Assembly (NCBI RefSeq): GCF_900583165.1
Contig: NZ_UTKY01000034.1
Coordinates: 1 to 64,000 of the forward strand
Length of the DNA: 64,000 nt
Origin: Pseudomonas viridiflava
GTDB taxonomy: Bacteria; Pseudomonadota; Gammaproteobacteria; Pseudomonadales; Pseudomonadaceae
Reading direction: 5' to 3'
This document shows, piece after piece, positions 44,927 through 53,685 of the stretch. Each line of letters starts with the position of its first letter. The first letter of the stretch is position 1. The notes under the pieces are model-generated. The model did no database searches, was not told the DNA's origin, and was given only the letters and a program-made list of their open reading frames with translations. A program made the position numbers and the translations under genes.

Positions 44927-47224
44927 TCAGTGACCATTGCCGGAGTGCCCACCAGCATGACCGGCGCCCTGCCCTTCGCCTTTGCCGTCATGCCCGCCAT
45001 TGCCACTTTCACGCGCATGAACGGCGCTGGCAGCCTTGGCCTTTTCAGCTTCCTTGCCCAACTGCTCAACCGCCGTCAGGTTGCTCTTGCGCACGCTGTC
45101 GACAAAGCCTTGGAACGGCACATCGGTAATGCCCACCAGGCCGAAATGGCCGTTTTCGCCGTCCAGCAAGCGACCGGTCACCGGCTGGTCCAGGTACTGG
45201 AACCAATGCACGCCGACAATCGACGGCTCGGCCATGGCCTGTCTAAGGAAGTTGCCATAAGCCGCACCCCGATCATCTTCGCGCGCCACTTGCGTGACGC
45301 CGCCCCAGAACGGCCCACGATCCGCCGAGCCGAAGTTGAACTCAGTGATCAGCACCGGTTTATCCAACGCACGCAGGGCGGCGAAGTCGTAACCGTCCTG
45401 CGGCTTGAGGGTGTACATGTTGAAGCTCAACACATCGCAATACTGCGCGCAGGACGCCACGGCTTCCGGGGTGCTCACCGCATAGCGGCCGCCCAGCAGC
45501 AACTGGTTCGGCGCATGCCATTTGAGCGAGTCGGAAATGGTCTTGAAGTAGGCGTCTGCGAAAGTCTTTTGGAAATATTTGAAGTCGGCTTCGATTTCCG
45601 GATGCTCGGCGCTCGGCATCGGCGGCTCGAAGCCAGGGTCTTCCATCAGCTCCCAGCCGGCCAATTCGATACCCCAGGCCTTCGACAAGCCCGCTTCGTT
45701 GCGGTATTTGTCGCGCAATTGCTTGAGGAACGCACGTTTGGCCGGCACGTCGGTGGTCATGCGCAAGGTGCCATAGGCCAAAGCGTAGCGAGATTTAGGG
45801 TCATCCCCAGGGCCGGCCCAGGCCAGTTCGTTATCGGCAAAGAAGCCGATCAACCAGGGGTCATCGCGGTGATCACGCGCCGCAATGGCCACGGCGCGCT
45901 CGGTGGCCATGGCAAAGCGTGGGTCGAACGGGTCAGGCATGCCGCCCCACCAGTCGGTGCCGGTGCTGATGCTGGCGTAGTCACCTACAATCGACAGCGG
46001 CAAGGTGTACGGCACGCGGTCGGCACGCGCCAAGTCCTCGTCGCTCCAATTACCGACGGTGTTGAAACCCCAGGCTTGCAGGCGGTCGAGTGTGTGGGTC
46101 ACCCAGCGCTGCTGGTCAAAACCATTACCGCCATAGGTACGCTGCAAGTTGGCGCCATAGAAGTCGTACCAACGCCCGGCACCAAAACTGCGACCTTCGC
46201 CTGCGCCGTTGCCCGTGCGGTTATCGCCGCTGCCGTAGTACTTGTCGAAGGGTTCGCCCCCCTTGGGCAACGCGGCAAACATCCATTCACGGCCGGCCAC
46301 GTAGGTCTGGCTGTTGTCGGGCGCCACAGTGTTCACGCCCAGCGAGTAGAACGGATGGCCCTGCGGCGTCACCAGGTACCAGCGGCCGTCGCGCTTCTCG
46401 GTGCGGAAGAAACCACTGGCGTCGAACGCCGGGCCCTTGTTCCAACCGCCGAACTTGTCCAGGGCGGACTTATCCCGGGTGGCCAACCAGCCTTGAAGCT
46501 GTTGTTGCTCCTTGGCAGCCGCCGCCTTGAGCTGTTCGTCGCTGCTGACCTTCTCCGGCCAGCGCGCACGAGTGGATTGGCCGTAGGCATCGACTAGCTC
46601 GCTGTAGGCCGCCTTGAACACCGGTTCGCTGTCCTGCACGCCAAAGCGTTCCAACAGGATACTTTGGGCGGCATTGGGCTTGATCATCGACAACGTGACC
46701 GAGACCACCTGGCTGCGGTCGATTTCACCGGCACTGCTGCCCAACATTACGCGCTGGCCGTCTACGGTGATCGGCATCGGCGGGCCGGCCTTCATACCCT
46801 GGCTCAACGACGAGTTGGCTTGCAGCGGGATCAGCAGCGTCTGCGCCGGACCGGCCGGCAGGTCGACGCGGCTGAGCAAGGTCTTGCCGTCCGCGCTCTG
46901 CACTTTGACGTAGAGGGTCAGCGCCCAATCCATAGCACTCTGGATGCGCAGGCTCATGGCACTCGACTGGGACCAGTCCCACGCGCCGGTCTGCGGGCTG
47001 AGCACCAGGCTGGGTTCGGCGGCCGGGTTGAAGGTGATACGGCGCAGCACTTCGCCTTCGGGGGTTTGTTCGGCGTTGTATTGGGGCAGGCTGGCGTCCT
47101 GAGTCGCCACCTTGACCACATCGGCAGGCCGGACGAAGTTGAACAGGGTCTGTTGCCCGGCAGGCGCAGCCATCAAAGGCGCGGCAAACAACAGGGCAAA
47201 AACAGCGGGCAGCGTGCGAATCAT
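44927..47224 (-). CDS. GH50-like glycoside hydrolase (agarase-related), exported
   Basis: The 765-residue product has a signal peptide (LPAVFALLFAAPLMA-AP). After an N-terminal beta-sandwich region, a TIM-barrel domain starts near GRWYLVTPQGHPFYSLGVNT. The likely acid/base Glu is in GFFADNELAWAG and the nucleophile Glu in VLITEFNFGSADRGPFWGG, as in clan GH-A enzymes like GH50 beta-agarases. Agar is not a likely substrate for a soil Pseudomonas, so it may act on the cell's own exopolysaccharide or on a plant or microbial galactan. The C-terminus is a Gly/His-rich tail of about 30 residues. GGAGAAC precedes the ATG. Confidence 0.78.
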   Translation of the reverse strand: MIRTLPAVFALLFAAPLMAAPAGQQTLFNFVRPADVVKVATQDASLPQYNAEQTPEGEVLRRITFNPAAEPSLVLSPQTGAWDWSQSSAMSLRIQSAMDWALTLYVKVQSADGKTLLSRVDLPAGPAQTLLIPLQANSSLSQGMKAGPPMPITVDGQRVMLGSSAGEIDRSQVVSVTLSMIKPNAAQSILLERFGVQDSEPVFKAAYSELVDAYGQSTRARWPEKVSSDEQLKAAAAKEQQQLQGWLATRDKSALDKFGGWNKGPAFDASGFFRTEKRDGRWYLVTPQGHPFYSLGVNTVAPDNSQTYVAGREWMFAALPKGGEPFDKYYGSGDNRTGNGAGEGRSFGAGRWYDFYGANLQRTYGGNGFDQQRWVTHTLDRLQAWGFNTVGNWSDEDLARADRVPYTLPLSIVGDYASISTGTDWWGGMPDPFDPRFAMATERAVAIAARDHRDDPWLIGFFADNELAWAGPGDDPKSRYALAYGTLRMTTDVPAKRAFLKQLRDKYRNEAGLSKAWGIELAGWELMEDPGFEPPMPSAEHPEIEADFKYFQKTFADAYFKTISDSLKWHAPNQLLLGGRYAVSTPEAVASCAQYCDVLSFNMYTLKPQDGYDFAALRALDKPVLITEFNFGSADRGPFWGGVTQVAREDDRGAAYGNFLRQAMAEPSIVGVHWFQYLDQPVTGRLLDGENGHFGLVGITDVPFQGFVDSVRKSNLTAVEQLGKEAEKAKAASAVHARESGNGGHDGKGEGQGAGHAGGHSGNGH

Positions 47225-47312
47225 ACGAACAAGGTTCTCCCAGACGGCCGGTGAATGGCCTGATGACATGATTGAGATAGACCACGAAGTGGGCGAAACC
47301 GCCCACGGTGGC

Positions 47313-49457
47313 TTAAGAAATTTCGCGCCTGAACGGCGGCAAAGCGTTAAGAATAGCTTTGCCATAGCGTTGCGTGACCAAACGGCGGTCGAGCAAGGTG
47401 ATGGTGCCTCGGTCTTCCTCGGTGCGCAGCAGACGCCCGCAGGCCTGAACCAGCTTCAATGAAGCATCCGGCACCGAGATTTCCATGAACGGGTTGCCGC
47501 CGCGCGCTTCGATCCATTCGGCCAGGGCCGCTTCGACGGGGTCGTCCGGCACCGAGAACGGGATCTTGGCGATCACCACGTGTTCGCAATAGGCGCCGGG
47601 CAAGTCCACACCTTCGGCGAAACTGGCCAGGCCGAACAGCACGCTGGAATCACCGCCGTCTACACGGGCCTTGTGCTTGTTGAGGGTCTCCTGCTTGGAC
47701 AGGTTGCCCTGGATAAACACCTGCTTGCGCCAGTCACGGTCGAGGCCGTCGAACACGTCCTGCATTTGCTTGCGCGATGAGAACAACACCAGGGTACCGC
47801 GTGAGCCTTCGACCAACTCCGGCAGGTCGCGGATGATCGCTGCGGTATGGGCCGCTGCATCCCGCGGGTCGGCCTTGAGGTCGGGCACCCGCAACACACC
47901 GGCATCGGCGTGATGGAACGGGCTCGGCACCACAGCCGTGATGGCTTTTTTCGGCAGGCCGGCGCGCATGCGGAAGCGGTCGAAGGTGCCCAGGGCGGTC
48001 AGCGTGGCCGAGGTCACCAGGCAGCCGTAGGCCACGTTCCACAGGTTGCGGCGCAGCATCTCGGCAGCCAGGATAGGGCTGGCGTTGACCTCGATATCAA
48101 ACAGCGCTCCGCTTTCAGCCAGGGTCAGCCAACGCGCCATGGGCGGGTTGTCTTCCGGGTCTTCGACGGTGAAGGCGGTCCACAACTCCCAGTTACCTTG
48201 GGCCCGCGACAGCAGGCTGCCGAACAGTGGGTACCATTCTTCGGCCTGGTTGCTGGCGATGCCGATGTTGACCTCGCCGTCCATGCCCTCTTTGAGCAGG
48301 TCGGTCAGGCGTGTAAACAGGTCGGTCAGGCGCGAAAAGCCCTTCTTCAACTCGATGCCCATCTCGCGCATGTGCTCGGGGATCAAGCCACCGACGAACC
48401 GGTGACGCGGCCGCTCACGGCCTTCCACGTCTTCGCCGGGCTTGAAGTCGGCGACCTGTTCACAGGCGCTGAACATGAATTGCTGCTGGGTCTTGATCTC
48501 CCGCGCCAGCTCCGGCACCTGTTCAATCAGTTTACCGAGGTCGCCGGGCAGCGGGTGCTGGGCCAGCAATTTGGTAAGGTTCTTGGCGGTGGACTCCAGC
48601 CAATCGGCGGTGGAGCGCAGCCGGGTGTAGTGGGCGAAGTGGCCGATGGCCTTGTCTGGCAGGTGATGACCTTCGTCGAAGACGTAGAGCGTGTCGCGTG
48701 GGTCAGGCAAGACGGCGCCGCCGCCCAAGGCCAGGTCGGCCAGCACCATATCGTGGTTGGTGACGATCACGTCGACCTTGCCCATGCCTTCGCGGGCCTT
48801 GTAGAAGGCGCATTGGCCGAAGTTGGGGCAATGGCGGTTGGTGCATTGGCTGTGGTCGGTGGTCAGGCGCGCCCAGTCAGCGTCTTCCAGGGCGGTGGGC
48901 CAGCTGTCGCGGTCACCGTCCCACTTATTGCCGGCCAACTTCTCGATCATGCTGGTGAACAGCTTCTGGCTGACTTCATCGACCTCGATCTTGAAGCCTT
49001 CTTCTTCGAACAGCGAAGCGGTGGCGGTTTGCGCATGACCTTCCTGCAACAACACGTCGAGCTTGGACAGGCACATGTAGCGCCCACGGCCCTTGGCCAG
49101 GGCGAAAGTGAAGTTCAGGCCGCTATTGCGCATCAGGTCGGGCAGGTCTTTGTAGACGATCTGCTCTTGCAGGGCGACGGTGGCGGTGGCAATCACCAGG
49201 CGCTTGCCGGCGGCCTTGGCGGTAGGGATCGCGGCCAGGCTGTAGGCCACGGTCTTGCCGGTACCGGTGCCGGCTTCGACGGCCACCACCGCAGGGTCGC
49301 CACTGCGTCGACCTTCGTCGTCGGTGTCGATATCGCCGAGGACTTTGGCCACTTCAGCGATCATCAGGCGTTGGCCGTAGCGCGGTTTCAAGCGCTTGGC
49401 TTCGAGAAAACGCGAATAGGCGCCCTGGATCGTGGTTTTGAGTTCAGTACTGATCAT
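47313..49457 (-). CDS. dinG: ATP-dependent DNA helicase DinG
   Basis: DinG is a 5'-3' superfamily 2 helicase with an iron-sulfur cluster that unwinds R-loops and D-loops. The 714-residue product has Walker A VEAGTGTGKTVAYSLA (about 60-75). Fe-S ligands are the Cys in GRGRYMCLSK and three Cys in QCTNRHCPNFGQCAFYK. A DEAH-like box is VFDEGHHLP, and the C-terminal motifs are VLFSSRKQMQ and QACGRLLRTEEDRG. The length and layout match E. coli DinG (716). It is a single gene, divergent from the CopD-like gene. Confidence 0.93.
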   Translation of the reverse strand: MISTELKTTIQGAYSRFLEAKRLKPRYGQRLMIAEVAKVLGDIDTDDEGRRSGDPAVVAVEAGTGTGKTVAYSLAAIPTAKAAGKRLVIATATVALQEQIVYKDLPDLMRNSGLNFTFALAKGRGRYMCLSKLDVLLQEGHAQTATASLFEEEGFKIEVDEVSQKLFTSMIEKLAGNKWDGDRDSWPTALEDADWARLTTDHSQCTNRHCPNFGQCAFYKAREGMGKVDVIVTNHDMVLADLALGGGAVLPDPRDTLYVFDEGHHLPDKAIGHFAHYTRLRSTADWLESTAKNLTKLLAQHPLPGDLGKLIEQVPELAREIKTQQQFMFSACEQVADFKPGEDVEGRERPRHRFVGGLIPEHMREMGIELKKGFSRLTDLFTRLTDLLKEGMDGEVNIGIASNQAEEWYPLFGSLLSRAQGNWELWTAFTVEDPEDNPPMARWLTLAESGALFDIEVNASPILAAEMLRRNLWNVAYGCLVTSATLTALGTFDRFRMRAGLPKKAITAVVPSPFHHADAGVLRVPDLKADPRDAAAHTAAIIRDLPELVEGSRGTLVLFSSRKQMQDVFDGLDRDWRKQVFIQGNLSKQETLNKHKARVDGGDSSVLFGLASFAEGVDLPGAYCEHVVIAKIPFSVPDDPVEAALAEWIEARGGNPFMEISVPDASLKLVQACGRLLRTEEDRGTITLLDRRLVTQRYGKAILNALPPFRREIS

Positions 49458-49556
49458 GGATAGTCGGGCGCAAAAAACGCTGGATAAATTTTCAGTGGTT
49501 CGGATCGGCCGCTATCATACCCCGCTAATTAATCCCGCGCAGAACGGAGTACTTCA

Positions 49557-50021
49557 ATGACCGCGTTTAGCCTCGCTTACACCCTGCATGTATTGGCCGC
49601 CCTGATCTGGGTCGGCGGTATGTTTTTCGCCTGGATGATCCTGCGACCCGCTGCCGGGGCGGCACTTGAGGGCCCTGCCCGGCTCAAGCTATGGGCAAAT
49701 GTGTTTCAACGTTTTTTCGGGTGGGTATGGGTCGCAGTGGCGGTTTTGCCGATCAGCGGCATTGGCCTGTTGCAACTGCGCTTCAGCGGGTTTGAGACCG
49801 CGCCGCGTTATGTGCAGGTGATGATGGGGTTGTATCTGGTGATGACGGCGTTATTTATCCGTATCCAGGCGTTGAAATTCCCGGAGTTGCGCGCGGCAGT
49901 GGTGGCTGAGGATTGGCCTGTGGGGGCTGCGGTATTGGGGCAGATTCGGCGCTTGGTGGGGATAAATCTGATTGTGGGGTTGGTGGTGGTGGCCATTGCT
50001 TCGGCCCGACCGATGTTCTGA
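49557..50021 (+). CDS. CopD-family integral membrane protein
   Basis: The 154-residue product has four hydrophobic helices; the N-terminal HVLAALIWVGGMFFAWMILR has the conserved His and Trp-x-Gly-Gly pattern of CopD-like proteins. RFFGWVWVAVAVLPISGIGLL, MGLYLVMTALFIRIQAL and GINLIVGLVVVAIAS are the other helices. CopD relatives are linked with copper import or with heme-related quinol steps, but the small stand-alone form has no settled role. CGGAGTACTTCA precedes the ATG. It is divergent from dinG. Confidence 0.82.
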   Translation: MTAFSLAYTLHVLAALIWVGGMFFAWMILRPAAGAALEGPARLKLWANVFQRFFGWVWVAVAVLPISGIGLLQLRFSGFETAPRYVQVMMGLYLVMTALFIRIQALKFPELRAAVVAEDWPVGAAVLGQIRRLVGINLIVGLVVVAIASARPMF

Positions 50022-50040
50022 GTCAACCTTTAATCCGCTA

Positions 50041-50113
50041 GCGGGGGCAAGCCCCCTCCCACATTTTGACTGCGTTCACATATCAAAGTGTGGGAGGGGG
50101 CTTGCTCCCGATA
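50041..50113. repeat. REPIN between the CopD-like and collagen-like genes
   Basis: GCGGGGGCAAGCCCCCTCCC and its inverse GTGGGAGGGGGCTTGCTCCCGA face each other around a spacer of about 30 bases. Confidence 0.85.
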
Positions 50114-50130
50114 GCTTCAGACCAAACGAC

Positions 50131-50889
50131 TCAAAACCTTTGGACAGTCACAGCACCCGCAGGCCCCGCTGGCCCCGGCTGCCCTTCCAGCCCGGCACGG
50201 CCCTTCTCGCCGCCATCGGCCTGGTACACCAGACAGCCCTTGGACTGCCCGCCACGCCCAGGTTTGCCCGCCGTACCGGCCAACCCACCGGCACCGCCAT
50301 CCACCCAGACCTTGATCTGCTCGGCTGCAAAGCTCTGCGGCAGCTCAACGCGCACCTGCGCACCCGCGCCGCCGGGCAAACCGTCGCCGCCGTTATCGCC
50401 ATTGGCGCCACGCCCCGCCGAACCCCAGGTGCAACCCGGGTCAACACCGTTGGCACCATCCAGCCCGGCATATCCTTGCGCACCGGCGCCGCCACGGGCA
50501 TCGACCGAGAGTTCTTCAGCTGCCAGAGAGTTGATGCGCAACGTCAGGTCGCGTCCGGCCTTGGCGGGTTTTTCATGGGTGCCGGGGGCGCCACGTGAGG
50601 TGATCTGACTACCGTGATCCAGTTGCGCATGGCGCACCTGCAATTGCAGCGCGCTATTGCCGGGGACGATGGCGATACGCGCTTCGCGACCCAGGTGCAG
50701 CTCATCCACGGTGACCTGGCTGATAGTCGCTGGAATCAGCAACGTGCCGTAGTCCGCCACGTCCAGGCGCTCCAGTTGCAGCACGCTGGTGCTGCTGGGC
50801 AGGCGCATCAGCGAGTTGGTTTCAACACTGACGCTCTGGGCCAGGGCAACGGGACTGACCAACAGGGCCAACAGTAAAACCTTATGCAT
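50131..50889 (-). CDS. Exported Gly-rich collagen-like protein, 252 residues
   Basis: The precursor has a signal peptide (LLLALLVSPVALAQS). The first 110 mature residues are beta-rich (LERLDVADYGTLLIPATISQ and others). From about residue 105 on it is Gly-rich, with collagen-like Gly-X-Y runs, such as GGAGAQGYAGLDGANG, GGDGLPGGAGAQ, GGAGGLAGTAGKPG and GQPGPAGPAGA near the C-terminus. Two Cys lie in DPGCTW and SKGCLV. The repeats are broken and too short for a long triple helix. Surface role is inferred, not shown. It lies upstream of no obvious partner; on the same strand as the OmpA/TSP3 lipoprotein. Confidence 0.75.
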   Translation of the reverse strand: MHKVLLLALLVSPVALAQSVSVETNSLMRLPSSTSVLQLERLDVADYGTLLIPATISQVTVDELHLGREARIAIVPGNSALQLQVRHAQLDHGSQITSRGAPGTHEKPAKAGRDLTLRINSLAAEELSVDARGGAGAQGYAGLDGANGVDPGCTWGSAGRGANGDNGGDGLPGGAGAQVRVELPQSFAAEQIKVWVDGGAGGLAGTAGKPGRGGQSKGCLVYQADGGEKGRAGLEGQPGPAGPAGAVTVQRF

Positions 50890-51060
50890 CGTGAAGCTCC
50901 CCGAAATTCTTGCGAAAACTGTTTTTGAATTTTTCTTTGAGACGCACAGTAACGACTTCTACCGGCGGTTTGCCAGTGAAGCTTCAAAAAACTTGAGAAG
51001 GCAGGCGTTCAGCGAGGATCGCCGGCAATGCCCCCGTGGGTGACACAGGGGCAAGGGCTG

Positions 51061-51759
51061 TCAGCGGTTGATCTGGATTTCCGTGCGGCGGTTCAATGCG
51101 CGGCCATCAGCGGTTTTGTTGTCTGCCACCGGGTGACTTTCACCTGCGCCGGTTACCGATACGAAGTTGCTGCGAGGCACGCCTGCGCCAATCAAGTAAT
51201 CAGTCACCGAATGGGCACGTTTTTCCGAAAGCTTCTGGTTGTAGGCATCATTCCCTACGCTGTCGGTGTGCCCACTGACCCGCAGTTGCGCGCTTGGGGC
51301 TTCTTGTTTCAGGCGCGTGGCGATGGTGTCGAGCGTGGTTTTATCCGACGCCGTCAATTTGGCCGAGTCGAATTGGAAATGCACATCGCGAATCACGATG
51401 GTTTCTTCCTGGACCACAACCACCTCCTCTTCCACCACGACCGCTGGCGCTGCAGGCGGGCAGCCGTCGGCATCCACCTGCACCCCTTTTGGCGTGCCTG
51501 GGCACTTGTCGCGGCTGTCCGGCACCCCATCACCGTCTTCATCACCATCGCCATGCACCCAGCAATAGGCACCGGCCATGCCGCCGATCAGCAGCGCACC
51601 AGCGCCTGCATAGGCCGAGCTTTCAGTCGCACCGATCGCCGCACCGGTCACACCGCCAAGGGCGGCGCAGGTGGGCCAGTCGGTTTTTTGCAAGCCTGCG
51701 CAACCTGTCAATACTCCGGTTAGCAGAACCAAGGGTAGAGCTGTCCGCATGATGCTCAT
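51061..51759 (-). CDS. OmpA-family lipoprotein with thrombospondin type 3 calcium repeat
   Basis: The 232-residue product has a lipobox LTGVLTGCAGL (Cys20) and a Gly/Ala-rich membrane-like segment (GAGALLIGGMAGAYCWV). A TSP3-type Asp-rich calcium-binding repeat follows (DGDEDGDGVPDSRDKCP, VQVDADGCPP, about 71-101). An OmpA domain is at the C-terminus (VHFQFDSAKLTASDKTTLDT, LRVSGHTDSVGNDAYNQKLS, RALNRRTEIQINR). This layout is shared with OprF-like peptidoglycan-bound lipoproteins. AGGAGAAATCAG precedes the ATG. It is separated from the collagen-like gene by about 170 bases. Confidence 0.87.
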   Translation of the reverse strand: MSIMRTALPLVLLTGVLTGCAGLQKTDWPTCAALGGVTGAAIGATESSAYAGAGALLIGGMAGAYCWVHGDGDEDGDGVPDSRDKCPGTPKGVQVDADGCPPAAPAVVVEEEVVVVQEETIVIRDVHFQFDSAKLTASDKTTLDTIATRLKQEAPSAQLRVSGHTDSVGNDAYNQKLSEKRAHSVTDYLIGAGVPRSNFVSVTGAGESHPVADNKTADGRALNRRTEIQINR

Positions 51760-51949
51760 CTGATTTCTCCTGAGGGGATCGGCGGGGGCCGATGGGTGGA
51801 GTAAAGACGGCTCTTTTCATCTACGCCAGTCAGCCATACCCCCGGATTCATTGAGGATCGCCCGCGATGGCTGGCTTTTCGCAATGACCCGCTCTAGGCC
51901 CGCACGCTCAGCCGCGCTAGTCTCTACGGTCCTGATGTGAGGATCTCTG

Positions 51950-52447
51950 ATGACCGCCGGTATTTCTGCCCGTACACCCCAGCAAGCCCTGGCCGCCTTG
52001 CTCGACCAACACCGGCCCAAACGCCTGCTGCTGTTGGGTGCCAGCCAATTCCCGGCGCTGGAGGCCTTTCAAGCGGCGCACCCAGACACCCAAGTCGCCG
52101 TCGCCCCACCCGGCCCGTTGCCCGCAGCGCTTGCAGCGCAACGCTTTGACCTGGCGCTGGTGGTCGATTGCCTGGAGCACCTGTCAAAAAACCAGGGCCT
52201 GACCTTACTCGGCGGCATTCGCAACCTCAATGCCAGCAAAATTGCAGTGCTGGTCGACCTGGGCGCCTGCGACTGGAAAGACACCGATTTCTTCTCGCTG
52301 GCCCTGCAGGCCGGCGAGCGCTTCCAGCGCGACGAGCAGGTACTGACGCTGTTTACCTACGATCTGCTTGACTATAAACAGGTGCCGGACTGGCTCAACG
52401 CCCGCTTCTGGGCCAACCCGGAAAACTTTGGAAAATATTGGTGGTGA
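51950..52447 (+). CDS. Rossmann-like DUF6231-type protein, 165 residues
   Basis: The product looks like a truncated methyltransferase fold: [20 protein letters not shown] (SAM-like Gly motif is poor), then [41 protein letters not shown] and [20 protein letters not shown]. The C-terminus [20 protein letters not shown] is rich in aromatics. From memory this matches DUF6231, a Pseudomonas family without known function. GTGAGGATCTCTG precedes the ATG. It ends 4 bases before the YchJ start, so it heads the four-gene run to 53630. Confidence 0.72.
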   Translation: MTAGISARTPQQALAALLDQHRPKRLLLLGASQFPALEAFQAAHPDTQVAVAPPGPLPAALAAQRFDLALVVDCLEHLSKNQGLTLLGGIRNLNASKIAVLVDLGACDWKDTDFFSLALQAGERFQRDEQVLTLFTYDLLDYKQVPDWLNARFWANPENFGKYWW

Positions 52448-52451
52448 CCCA

Positions 52452-52922
52452 ATGAGTACATCCATTTGCCCCTGCGGCAGTGGCAACCTACTGGATGCCT
52501 GCTGCGGCCATTATCACGCCGGCCACCCGGCACCCTGCGCCAGCGCGCTGATGCGTTCGCGCTATAGCGCCTACGTGCTGGGGCTGGTGGACTATCTGGT
52601 CGCCACCACCTTGCCCGCGCAACAGGCCGGCCTGGACCGTGACGCCATCGGCGCCTGGAGTGCCCAGAGCACCTGGCTGGGCCTGGAGGTGGAAAGCTCC
52701 GAAGTGTTCGGCGGCCAGCCGGAACACGCGTTCGTGACATTTACTGCGCGCTGGCATGACAGCACTGGCGAACATAGCCACCGCGAGCAGTCTTCTTTCG
52801 TACAGAATGAGGGGCGCTGGTACTTCATCGACCCGACCATAGAAGTGAAGGCCGGGCGCAACGACGCCTGCTTGTGCGGCAGCGGGCAAAAATTCAAGAA
52901 GTGCTGTTCCAGCTACCTCTAA
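52452..52922 (+). CDS. YchJ-family protein with two SEC-C motifs
   Basis: The 156-residue product has an N-terminal SEC-C-type Cys cluster ([19 protein letters not shown]) and a C-terminal one ([15 protein letters not shown]). Between them lies a SnoaL/NTF2-like domain ([52 protein letters not shown]). YchJ/UPF0225 proteins bind zinc through the SEC-C tails, but the function is not known. The ATG at 52452 follows GGTGACCCA, and the gene begins 4 bases after the DUF6231 stop. It is part of the run with the LEA14-like lipoprotein. Confidence 0.85.
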   Translation: MSTSICPCGSGNLLDACCGHYHAGHPAPCASALMRSRYSAYVLGLVDYLVATTLPAQQAGLDRDAIGAWSAQSTWLGLEVESSEVFGGQPEHAFVTFTARWHDSTGEHSHREQSSFVQNEGRWYFIDPTIEVKAGRNDACLCGSGQKFKKCCSSYL

Positions 52923-52941
52923 CGCTCACAGGATTAACGCC

Positions 52942-53424
52942 ATGCTCCGGATGTACAGCTTGATGCTGGCGTTAACCTTCGGCCTGACCGGCTGCGCGTC
53001 CTGGTTCGAAGACGATTCGCCGCCGCCCCATGTGTCGCTGGTGAAGGTCGAGGTGGTACGGGCCAAGTTGCTAGAGCAGAAATTCAAGCTGTTCTTTCGC
53101 GTCGACAACCGCGACGACGCAGACCTGACGGTGCGCGGCCTGATCTACAAGGTGAGCCTGGGGGATTTTGTGCTGACCGAAGGCGAGTCCAACGAATGGC
53201 TGACCGTACCGCCCCACGGCCACAAGTTTTTCCGGGTGTCGGTGCGCACCAACCTGTGGCCGCAGATCCGCGATGTGGTGAAGATGCTGAAAAATCCCGA
53301 CCGCCCCGTGCCTTATCGCTTGGACGGCGAGCTTAAAACCGGATTATTCATCGGTTATGACGTGCAGGTTGCTCACAATGGCGAGATAATCCCCGGCGAT
53401 TTTATTCCGGAGCGACATCGATGA
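52942..53424 (+). CDS. LEA14-like (LEA type 2) lipoprotein
   Basis: The 160-residue product has a lipobox [10 protein letters not shown] (Cys18) and a single water-stress/LEA14-type beta domain: [40 protein letters not shown] and the C-terminal [20 protein letters not shown]. It should be anchored to a membrane in the periplasm. Family members have no defined role in bacteria. It starts 19 bases after ychJ, and its stop overlaps the start of the His-rich SEC-C gene (ATGA), which shows translational coupling. Confidence 0.83.
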   Translation: MLRMYSLMLALTFGLTGCASWFEDDSPPPHVSLVKVEVVRAKLLEQKFKLFFRVDNRDDADLTVRGLIYKVSLGDFVLTEGESNEWLTVPPHGHKFFRVSVRTNLWPQIRDVVKMLKNPDRPVPYRLDGELKTGLFIGYDVQVAHNGEIIPGDFIPERHR

Positions 53425-53630
53425 CCCAGCAACCCCATGTCCATGGTCCTGACTGCAACCACGATCATGATCATCACGATCACCATGATCACGACCACGG
53501 TCATGTCCACGGCCCGAACTGCGGCCACGCTCATCAAGAGCCAGTGCGCAATGCGTTGAAGGACGTCGGCCGCAACGATCCTTGCCCGTGCGGCAGTGAG
53601 AAGAAATTCAAGAAGTGCCACGGGGCGTAA
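53421..53630 (+). CDS. Small His-rich SEC-C metal-binding protein, 69 residues
   Basis: The N-terminal 39 residues carry 14 His, with two HVHGPxC motifs (residues 6-12 and 28-34) around a [14 protein letters not shown] core. A C-terminal SEC-C motif ([16 protein letters not shown]) is intact. It looks like a cytosolic zinc- or nickel-binding protein or metal store, without a signal sequence. Translationally coupled to the LEA14-like gene. It is the last gene of the run, followed by one REP arm. Confidence 0.87.
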   Translation: MTQQPHVHGPDCNHDHDHHDHHDHDHGHVHGPNCGHAHQEPVRNALKDVGRNDPCPCGSEKKFKKCHGA

Positions 53631-53646
53631 GCCACGCTGACGATCT

Positions 53647-53671
53647 AAATGTGGGAGGGGGCTTGCTGTGG
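53647..53671. repeat. Single REP arm
   Basis: AATGTGGGAGGGGGCTTGCT followed by GTGG; no inverted partner close by. It sits between two convergent genes. Confidence 0.65.
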
Positions 53672-53685
53672 ACTGCGTTTCACAT

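Noticed and set aside
44930-46597. Long plus-strand open frame (555 codons) across the GH50-like gene
   Set aside because: It is antisense to a gene with signal peptide and catalytic motifs; composition is that of a complementary-strand shadow.
47847-49463. Plus-strand open frame antisense to dinG
   Set aside because: Shadow of dinG; no recognisable domain and no RBS.
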